From contig JAHBVO010000003.1 of NCBI GenBank assembly GCA_019637435.1, positions 1 to 64,000 on the forward strand: 64,000 nt of DNA, written 5' to 3'. The stretch comes from Candidatus Obscuribacterales bacterium (GTDB lineage Bacteria; Cyanobacteriota; Vampirovibrionia; Obscuribacterales; Obscuribacteraceae). Below, piece by piece: positions 53,633 through 60,916 of this stretch (position 1 is the first letter of the stretch; each line of letters begins with the position of its first letter). Position numbers and translations under genes: made by a program. The notes beneath the pieces were generated by a model that was not told the DNA's origin, ran no database searches, and was given only the letters and a program-made list of their open reading frames with translations.

Positions 53633-54397
53633 ATGGCAGGTAACGACACAATCTACTGCCAAAAATCTAGCTTTACTGATACGGACTGGGAAAAGATCTA
53701 TGAGGTCGCTTTCCGTCCCGATCAGCGAACCCCGCTTAATCAGCTCCACGACGGTCTCCGAAGTGGGCAGATGTTTCTTCACAGAAGCTCGAACAATGAC
53801 GGGCTTCTCTGTTTTTCTGTCACGAACATTCTTCCAACCGTCGCACTGCTGGCTTATCTCGCCACCGACCCCAACAAGCGATCGAGCGGTATTGGTTCGA
53901 AACATATGAAGTCTTTGATCGCTCAGATCAAGGCTGAAAACCCGAACTTGCTCGGCATGTTCGCGGAAATCGAATCGACGCGAGAGAAGGGCATCAGCGA
54001 GGAAGAGAAGAAGCATCGGCGTCGCCGACTGCAGTTCTATCAGCGTCTTGGCTTCAAACGATACAAGTCGGTGTACACGATTCCGAGCTATGACACCGCT
54101 GTTCCGGATGAGGAAGGCGAGCTGATCTGGCTTGAGTTCAGTGCCGGCAGTATCGGATGCGACAAGCTGGCGGAGGTGATCAAGGAAATCTACGTCAAGG
54201 CGTATCTGCTGAAGGACGATGACGTTCGCGTCACGAACGTTCCTGTTCTAGCAGGCGATGCCGCGTGCTCTTTTGCGGACGACCTGAGCGCCGACACTTC
54301 GTCGGACGGCTCGGCAGTCACGACAGCAGCGGAAGTCGTCGCCACGGACGCGCCAGCAGCCGCTACGGCACCGTCGACCGCGGATGCAAAAAGCTGA
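53633..54397 (+). CDS. GNAT-like N-acetyltransferase with Ala-rich tail
   Basis: 254 aa from ATG at 53633 with GAAGGTG 4-5 nt upstream; the upstream in-frame stretch is not used. GNAT features: LLAYLATDPNKRSSGIGSKHM (motif A, acetyl-CoA pyrophosphate loop RSSGIG) near 80-95 and LQFYQRLGFKRYKSVYTIPSY (motif B) near 138. Residues 205-254 are an Ala/Asp/Ser/Thr-rich tail. Substrate unknown. Cytosolic. Confidence 0.82.
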   Translation: MAGNDTIYCQKSSFTDTDWEKIYEVAFRPDQRTPLNQLHDGLRSGQMFLHRSSNNDGLLCFSVTNILPTVALLAYLATDPNKRSSGIGSKHMKSLIAQIKAENPNLLGMFAEIESTREKGISEEEKKHRRRRLQFYQRLGFKRYKSVYTIPSYDTAVPDEEGELIWLEFSAGSIGCDKLAEVIKEIYVKAYLLKDDDVRVTNVPVLAGDAACSFADDLSADTSSDGSAVTTAAEVVATDAPAAATAPSTADAKS

Positions 54398-54460
54398 GCA
54401 CTTGCAAGCCAATGAAACCGCGACGCGGTTCTTCGTTGATTTGACGCGCTCAGCTAGGTC

Positions 54461-54531
54461 GCGGCAAGCGGTAGATGTCGATTTGTCGCAATCGGGAAAC
54501 CGAGTGCCACAGTCCATCCGCCGCTTGCCGC
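54461..54531. other. Inverted repeat after the GNAT gene
   Basis: GCGGCAAGCGG and CCGCTTGCCGC, perfect 11-bp arms 49 nt apart. Could close a larger structured loop; no T run. Confidence 0.5.
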
Positions 54532-54619
54532 TTCAACCAGCCGTCTACTACTCCATGTCTACTGCTCAACACACTAGCAATGCCTGTTCCGGGCGTTATA
54601 CCGAGAACAATCATCGTCG

Positions 54620-55110
54620 TTGGCGGTCTGGCGTAGACGGAATTCGCTAAAACCGTCTATGCAGGAGCGACAAAAGCCTGGTTTTTATGAGTGCTTGGCG
54701 GCAGGAAGTCCTTGCGAACCTGTCTACAAGAGCCTTTGGACGACTTGGAGACATACCGAAGCATATAGTAGCAAGTTTGGCGGTGTGGCGTAGACGGAAT
54801 TCGCTAAAACCGTCTATGCAGGAGCGACAAAAGCCTGGTTCTGATGAGTGCCTACCGGCAGGAAGTCCTTGCGATCCGGTCTACAAGAGCCTTTGGACGA
54901 TTTGGAGTCATACCGAGACATATAGTAGTAAGTTTGGCGGTCTGGCGTAGACGGAATTCACAAAAACCGTCTATGCAGGAGCGACAAACGCCTGGTTTTG
55001 ATGAGTGCCGGGCGGGCAGTAAGTCCTCCCGACCCCGTCTACGAAAGCATTTGGGGATTTTGGAGTCATACCCAGGCATATAGTAGCAAATTCACCGGGA
55101 CATATAGTAG
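54620..55110. repeat. Tandem array of 157-bp stem-loop units
   Basis: GTAGACGGAATTC starts at 54633, 54790 and 54947 (157-bp period). Each unit folds GTAGACGGAATTCGCTAAAA...CCGTCTAT, carries GTCTAC near its middle and ends CATATAGTAGCAA; an extra CATATAGTAG ends the array at 55110. The hairpin core equals that of the 73-bp family with TA/TA in place of GC/GC at the stem base. Confidence 0.9.
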
Positions 55111-55129
55111 TCAGATTTTCCGGGGGTGG

Positions 55130-55600
55130 CTAGCGCCACCACTCCCAACTGCCCTTGCGGTGTGGGCGTTTGAATCGAAGATCTCCTCGTCGCAGCTGGT
55201 TCTTTTCCAGGGAGATGGGGCGCGTTGCGGTTTTGCGTTGGCGCGACTGTGAAGAGTGATCCGAAGAAATTTCCGGTTTAGGCTTCGGAGTGCGACGTTT
55301 AGGTTTTTCAGGGGGTGGCGCCGGTTCGCACGAGCAGGTCGTTTCCACACAACAGGACTTACCTTTCGCAGCTAGGCTCATACACTGCCAGACGCACTTC
55401 GCGAACTGCCAGAGAAACTTCGCAATCGCCGAAACGACCGCAATAAGCACCTTGTACAACAGTAGAAAGGCGTTCTGCACAAGCTCGATATACAATTTGA
55501 CGAACATGTCCGGCTTCGCATCACACATCAAACCGAGAATGAGCATGACGAAGATGGGCAGCAAAAGCGGCGATAGAACGTTCACAAGAAACCAATCCAT
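55130..55600 (-). CDS. Small membrane protein with basic tail
   Basis: 156 aa. GAGG about 10 nt before ATG. N-terminal half hydrophobic (VLSPLLLPIFVMLILGLMCD and NAFLLLYKVLIAVVSAIAKF), then a Cys cluster (KSCCVETTCSCEP) and a Pro/Lys/Arg-rich C-terminal 75 residues. The basic tail should be cytosolic. Its 3' end reaches the 157-bp array. Not recognised. Confidence 0.65.
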   Translation of the reverse strand: MDWFLVNVLSPLLLPIFVMLILGLMCDAKPDMFVKLYIELVQNAFLLLYKVLIAVVSAIAKFLWQFAKCVWQCMSLAAKGKSCCVETTCSCEPAPPPEKPKRRTPKPKPEISSDHSSQSRQRKTATRPISLEKNQLRRGDLRFKRPHRKGSWEWWR

Positions 55601-55986
55601 AATTGAAACCTCGCATGGGTTGTGCGACCGAAGTCACCGAAATTGAATTCACATTGCCGCAGCGGCTGGTCAAACACTGGATTTGAGCGAACAGATTCTC
55701 CTTGCAGTACGGTGAAGCGCGATGTGTTTCACCGTAGAATTTGCGATCGGCTTGAAGCAACGCGTTCTCAGCCACTGCTCGTCTTACATGAAACAGTGGC
55801 GATTGCTGCTACAGCAGGCGGTTTCGGTTTCAAAAAGAAAAATTATCCAGTCAAATAACATCCACACGTTTAATGCGCAAACGTGCTGTTTTGCGCAAAT
55901 AGTAGTTGTTTTGCAAAGTTATCGCGAATTGAGAAAACGCCGCACCAGTCTGCTATCTTTAATCAGTGTTCACTGGAGAACCTTCG
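55601..55986. other. Divergent intergenic region
   Basis: 386 bp between two membrane-protein genes. AT-rich segment 55850-55920 includes ACGTTTAATGCGCAAACGTG, a short imperfect palindrome. No gene seen. Confidence 0.45.
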
Positions 55987-56436
55987 ATGTCGCCCGGCGG
56001 AATTGTTCTGCGAATTTTGATCCTGGTGGTCGCATTCTGCGTGCTTATCGCCGTTCTTGCGTTTGCGCTGAAAGTAGTCTTCATGCTCGCCGCGATAATC
56101 GGCATCGTACTTTGCGTCGGTGCATCATTTCTGGTTTTTCGCCATTTGTTCTTCCCGGGAAGCAAGGAAAAGAAAGAATCCGGCTTGCGCGAAACCAGGC
56201 TCTGGAGCCAGGCTGGAGAAGTGCAACTATTCAAAGAAGAACCTAAGGTGCATCAATTGGTCGACAAATCCAGCGCCAACTTGCCGGCGAGACTCGTCAC
56301 CGTTCCCTCGGATCAAGAAGTAACAGTGCTTCAGGAGAGCGATATCGCGATTCGGATCAAAATCAAGTCCGGTGAGTACAAGGGACGAATCGGCTGGGTA
56401 GACAAGGCGAATGTTACAGGCTACTCAGAAAAGTAA
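55987..56436 (+). CDS. Two-TM protein with C-terminal SH3-like region
   Basis: 149 aa from ATG at 55987 with CTGGAG 7-8 nt upstream (an upstream GTG is possible). Two hydrophobic segments (ILILVVAFCVLIAVLAFALK and VVFMLAAIIGIVLCVGASF), then a 75-residue soluble part with VPSDQEVTVLQESDIAIRIK and GEYKGRIGWVDKANV, the pattern of bacterial SH3 domains. Possibly binds peptidoglycan or protein at the membrane. Confidence 0.7.
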   Translation: MSPGGIVLRILILVVAFCVLIAVLAFALKVVFMLAAIIGIVLCVGASFLVFRHLFFPGSKEKKESGLRETRLWSQAGEVQLFKEEPKVHQLVDKSSANLPARLVTVPSDQEVTVLQESDIAIRIKIKSGEYKGRIGWVDKANVTGYSEK

Positions 56437-56977
56437 AACTCCTGCGCTCGATCATCCTCGCTAGCAGTCTTGCGAAATAGATGGCCCGCAAAACTATTCT
56501 GATATTGCAGGTAAACGGATGTTGCGCAATCCGGTAGATGCTTACGGCATGGGCAAACCTGGGCTTCGCGAACCATTGCCAAGCACCCTCAATCTCAAAA
56601 CTTCGCAACATTCATGAGTAAGTAGAGAATTATTTTAAACAGCTCTTGACAACTAGATCTCTATGAGTTCTTTCTGGCAAAGTAGAGGTGCCTTTCACAT
56701 GAGCTTTTTCGAGGAGTCACAACTTAAGACCCGCCTGAACGCTAATATTCAGGAGATCTGCCCGCGCCACATGGTGGTGAGGTGAGAACTAGTGAAAGGG
56801 ACGCCACCGCAGACGGTGGCTCGTGCCGTCGACTCGGCTGAACAAGAACCGTCGTAATCCGCTTCCAGTATCTGCCAACGCTGATGTAGACGCTCTTCTG
56901 GCGTTCACAACGGTTCGGCTGTTCGACTCCTCGAACGGAAACAGATCGCGACCATTGCTAACCTCAGAGGTAGCACT
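56437..56977. other. Upstream region of dsbD-like gene
   Basis: 541 bp. TTGACA near 56646 is a candidate -35 with only a poor -10. A GCCACCG-CAGA-CGGTGGC hairpin lies at 56803-56820. The frame on the opposite strand here is a shadow of dsbD. Confidence 0.4.
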
Positions 56978-58918
56978 ATGAACAAAATTCTGACAGCGCT
57001 CAGCGCTGGACTGTTTTTGCTTTGCGGCGTCTATCACGGCGCTAGCGCGCAGACTCTGCCGGTCAAGAAGTTCGACATCGCTCCCATCACGAGCTCGTCG
57101 ACTGCTCCTTCCGGCGTGATTTCGCTTCCGACGGAGACCGAGGCTGAGCAAGCCGTCTCCGTTCAACTCATTGCGGATACGACTGCAATCGAGCCCGGCA
57201 AGCCGTTTCGCATCGGCGCCGATTTCGCGCTGGCTCCCGGCTGGCACATCTACTACCAGAATCCCGGCGACACCGGCATGCCGACCAGCGTCGACATCAA
57301 GGTGCCCGCGGGCTACCAGGTGGTGAAAGTCGAGTGGGAGAAGCCGGCGAAGTTCGAAGAGAACGGGTTCAAGACCTATGGCTACACGGACAAAACCGTC
57401 ATCGCCGTCACGGTCCTCCCGCCTGCCGACCTGAAACCGGGCGACACCGTCCAGTTCACCGCTGAGATTTCCTGGCTCGCCTGCAAGGACAGCTGCATCC
57501 CGGGCAACACCACGGGCAGTATCACGCTGCCGGTGGCTGCAAGCTCGACTGCGGCTCACCAAGACCGCTTCACAGCAGTCGGATTCACTGGCGACGTCGA
57601 CTCGCTCGGCACCGGGACCTCAGTGTTCGATCAAGATTTGAAACCGAACGGCGAGGGCAACGAACAGCACGGCTTTCTGACCGCGCTGCTGTTCGCCTTC
57701 ATCGGCGGTATCATTCTGAACGCGATGCCCTGCGTCCTGCCGGTGATCTCGCTCAAGATCATGCGCTTCGTTCAAGAAGCAGGCGAGAGTCGCGCGAAAA
57801 TCGTTCGCCTCGGCCTCGCCTATGCAGCGGGAACGGTTTCGACCTGCGTGTCACTGGCTGTTGCGGTCATCGCCGCCAAGGCTCTCGGATACAGCGTCGG
57901 CTGGGGCTTCCAGTTCCAGGAACCGATGTTCCTCGTCGGCATGGCGACGCTCCTGACAGTCATGTCGCTCGGTTTGTTCGGCGTATTCTTCGTGCAGGTA
58001 AACAGCGGCAACCAGCTCGATAAGCTGGCCAATCGCAAGGGTCTTGCCGGCGCGTTCTTCACCGGAGTCGTGGCGACTATCCTCTCGACGCCTTGCACGG
58101 CGCCGTTCCTCGGCAGTGCAATCGGCTTCGCGTTTGCCGCTCCCTGGTATGCGATCATCGCGATCTTCTTCGCGGTCGGCGCCGGGCTGGCTTTCCCGTA
58201 CGTGCTTCTCTGCCTCAATCCCGCCTGGATGAAGATTCTTCCGAAGCCGGGCGTCTGGATGGAGCACTTCAAGGAAGCGATGGGCTTCGTGCTGCTCGGC
58301 AGCGTGATCTGGCTGCTGTACGTTCTCGGTCGCCAGACCGGTCCGGACGGCGTCGCCGGCACCGTTGGTTTCCTCCTGGCTGCGTCATTCGGCACCTGGC
58401 TCTACAACAAGCTCTGCGGCTTCGACGCTTCCAAGCTCAAGAAAGTGACACTGGCTGTGGTGGCGCTCGCGATCGCCGGCAGCACGATGTACTTCCTGAC
58501 CTGGCCGTCGGTTAAGGGAACAAACTGGTCGGCACTGGCCTCGGGACCCACAGTGGCGAACGGCGTGACCTGGGAAAAGTTTTCCAAGGAAGCCGTCGAC
58601 AAGCACCTCAAAGACGGCAAGGTCGTATTCCTCGACTTCACAGCCGAGTGGTGTCAGACCTGCAAGTTCAACGAGGCGACGGTGCTCGCAAGCGATGCGG
58701 TCACCGATGCTTTCAAGAACAATGGCGTCGCGACCCTGAAAGCGGACTGGACGACCAGCGATCCCGAGATCACGCAACTGCTCGCCAAGTTCGGCCGGGC
58801 AGGCGTGCCACTGTATGTGGTGATGAGTCCGCACCGCCCAACCGCGCCAACGGTTTTGCCCACGCTCCTCACAAAGGAGATGGTGCTCGAAGCGATCGAG
58901 AATGCTTCGCGCCCGTAG
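56978..58918 (+). CDS. dsbD: DsbD-family thiol:disulfide interchange protein
   Basis: 646 aa with signal peptide (NKILTALSAGLFLLCGVYHGASA) and AGAGGT before ATG. The periplasmic N-terminal domain (about 45-190) has WHIYYQNPGDTG and ISWLACKDSCIPGN. The membrane domain (about 230-500) has eight segments with AMPCVLPVISLKI and STPCTAPFLG, the two Cys that pass electrons. The C-terminal thioredoxin domain carries WCQTC (Cys559, Cys562). It carries reducing power from cytosolic thioredoxin to the periplasm. A signal-peptide thioredoxin follows and may be a partner. Confidence 0.95.
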   Translation: MNKILTALSAGLFLLCGVYHGASAQTLPVKKFDIAPITSSSTAPSGVISLPTETEAEQAVSVQLIADTTAIEPGKPFRIGADFALAPGWHIYYQNPGDTGMPTSVDIKVPAGYQVVKVEWEKPAKFEENGFKTYGYTDKTVIAVTVLPPADLKPGDTVQFTAEISWLACKDSCIPGNTTGSITLPVAASSTAAHQDRFTAVGFTGDVDSLGTGTSVFDQDLKPNGEGNEQHGFLTALLFAFIGGIILNAMPCVLPVISLKIMRFVQEAGESRAKIVRLGLAYAAGTVSTCVSLAVAVIAAKALGYSVGWGFQFQEPMFLVGMATLLTVMSLGLFGVFFVQVNSGNQLDKLANRKGLAGAFFTGVVATILSTPCTAPFLGSAIGFAFAAPWYAIIAIFFAVGAGLAFPYVLLCLNPAWMKILPKPGVWMEHFKEAMGFVLLGSVIWLLYVLGRQTGPDGVAGTVGFLLAASFGTWLYNKLCGFDASKLKKVTLAVVALAIAGSTMYFLTWPSVKGTNWSALASGPTVANGVTWEKFSKEAVDKHLKDGKVVFLDFTAEWCQTCKFNEATVLASDAVTDAFKNNGVATLKADWTTSDPEITQLLAKFGRAGVPLYVVMSPHRPTAPTVLPTLLTKEMVLEAIENASRP

Positions 58919-59001
58919 TTAGGCGTGAACGCAACACACGAACTTAGTGCGAAATCGTGAAGGCAAGAGCCTCACGAGAACAACCGACAGAGCAGCGGAC
59001 G

Positions 59002-59045
59002 TAAGCGCAGCAAACCTGGCAAGGTAACTTCGCCAGCTGCGCTTA
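59002..59045 (+). other. Structured element between dsbD and thioredoxin genes
   Basis: TAAGCGCAG ... CTGGC / GCCAG-CTGCGCTTA forms a two-part stem (5 + 9 bp, one bulge). No T run. Might set relative expression of the two genes. Confidence 0.5.
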
Positions 59046-59081
59046 TCTCGCGCTCGTGTCATAACGATATGGTCAACAGCT

Positions 59082-59579
59082 ATGAAAAGCCTGAAAGTCC
59101 TCGCAACTCTGTGCGCATCGGCAGCCGTCGTGGTTGCCGCGATCGCGCTGTCGCCCGCAGTTTCCACCGCCCAGACCATCCAGGGTCAAGTGCAGGCAGT
59201 CGAAAAGGTCGAGATCAAAGAGCTCGACACCAACACCTTCGACACGGAACTGCAGAACTCCACAATCCCCGTGCTCGTCGACTTCACGGCGGCATGGTGC
59301 GGTCCCTGCCAGCAGCTCAAGCCGAAGCTCGAAGCTCTGGCGCAGGAGTTCAAGGGCAAGGTGCTCTTCACGAAGGTGGAGCACACCCACAACCCGAGCC
59401 TGGTCATGAAGAACGGCATTCGCGCCTTCCCGACGGTGAAGATCTACGCTCCCGGCGGCAAGGAGATGTCGATTTCGGTCGGCAACGTCTCGCTGAACGA
59501 TCTGCGCAAGTGGATCCAGGAGCAGGTCGACGCGAACGACAAGGCGCAGTCGGCTCAGCCGCAGATTCAGAAGCCGTAA
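59082..59579 (+). CDS. Exported thioredoxin
   Basis: 165 aa. A signal peptide or anchor (KSLKVLATLCASAAVVVAAI ... STAQ) is followed by a full thioredoxin fold with FTAAWCGPCQQLKP (Cys73, Cys76), cis-Pro in IRAFPTVKIY. WCGPC is the canonical thioredoxin active site, usually reducing. Placed 163 nt after dsbD, it could receive electrons from it and reduce envelope proteins. The ribosome site is weak. Confidence 0.93.
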   Translation: MKSLKVLATLCASAAVVVAAIALSPAVSTAQTIQGQVQAVEKVEIKELDTNTFDTELQNSTIPVLVDFTAAWCGPCQQLKPKLEALAQEFKGKVLFTKVEHTHNPSLVMKNGIRAFPTVKIYAPGGKEMSISVGNVSLNDLRKWIQEQVDANDKAQSAQPQIQKP

Positions 59580-59839
59580 GCGGCTTCCCTCGCGCTTAGA
59601 CTCAAACCCTCGTTGGCTCGGTCGAGCAGTCTCGCCTCCGATGCGTGATTGAACTCGACCCGCCGCCAGGACGGCTATGCCAGAGGTGACGAAGGGTGTT
59701 CACGGATGAGCACCCTTCGTTCCAAAAGCCCGTCTACTATATGCTTACATAATACCTGCTTGACTCCGACGCTGACTGGACGGGGATTCGCGGATGAACC
59801 ACCAGTGTTAAACCTATGCAGAGGGAAGCCGTGTCTATG

Positions 59840-60249
59840 ATGTGATGACGGAATTCGCAAAAACTGTCGCTCCTAGACTGACAGGGCTCAAGCTAGAACC
59901 TGTCTGTCAATGAGTCAGCGACGGAATTCGCTGAAACCGTCGCTCCTGGATTGACAGGGAGCGAGCTAGACCCGGTCTGTCAATGAGTCAGCGACGGAAT
60001 TCGCCAAAACCGTCGCACAGGGATTGACAGGGCGCGAGCTAGACCCGGTCTGTCAATGAGTCAGCGACGGAATTCGCTGAAACCGTCGCACAGGGATTGA
60101 CAGGGCTCAAGCTAGAACCTGTCTGTCAATGAGTCAGCGACGGAATTCGCTGAAACCGTCGCACAGGGATTGACAGGGCGCGAGCTAGACCCGGTCTGTC
60201 AATGAGTCAGCGACGGAATTCGCCGAAACCGTCGCTCCTGGATTGACAG
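59840..60249. repeat. Tandem array, five 73-bp stem-loop units plus a degenerate one
   Basis: Units start CTGTCAATGAGTC at 59904, 59977, 60050, 60123 and 60196; a decayed unit precedes from about 59840. Inner stem GCGACGG-AATTCGCTGAA-ACCGTCGC, outer CTGTCAAT/ATTGACAG. The unit closers alternate (GGCTCAAGCTAGAACC versus GGCGCGAGCTAGACCCGG), showing block duplications. The following 60250-60916 holds no gene I can support; it leads to ftsH. Confidence 0.95.
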
Positions 60250-60916
60250 AGGACCTGATTCGCAAACTGACATCGAAACCTGATTCGCAAACCGCGCTAG
60301 ATGTGGACAGGTGACACTCTTGACAAACCACCACCCAATCGCGCACACAGAGCCCGGTTTCCAAGCAGCACACACCACCAATGACCAATTCGAAACTTTC
60401 GAGAACTAATAACGGTTTTCGCTCGTTGACAAGACGTCGCTCCGTTAGCGCAAACGCTACGCGCCAAGTGGTCAAGAGTTCCCAGGCATACAGTCTTTCT
60501 ACAAAAGAGAAACAGAGTTTCAGCCGGATAGGGATGAGATCTCGCAACACTTTTTGCTAGATAGAAAGCCTTCACTCTCCATTCGTGATCAGGCACACTC
60601 GTAAGCTTCGTTCTCTCATCTACGCACGGAAATTCAGTTCCCTCTCGGTCAGCACTGACTCGAGTGGCGGCAATCATTCGCAGCAATTCGCATTGCGAGC
60701 GGCTCGAACGGTTTTGACGCAAGTGAATTTGATTCTGAACGCAGAGGGACCTCGAAGCACAGTCAACGAGTACGGGCTCTGCAAGGCACTCTTGCGAGTT
60801 TGAAGAAAGCAATACGCATACCTTGCACCGGAGGGTCGATTTTCAGATCTCTGGTCAGGACTTCCACCCTCTCCCCTTCATGCAAGAACCACACTGTCCA
60901 TATAGGGACATAGACC

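Noticed and set aside
59840..60550. Gene in the long spacer before ftsH
   Set aside because: Short frames fall on the repeat array or lack ribosome sites and protein-like composition.
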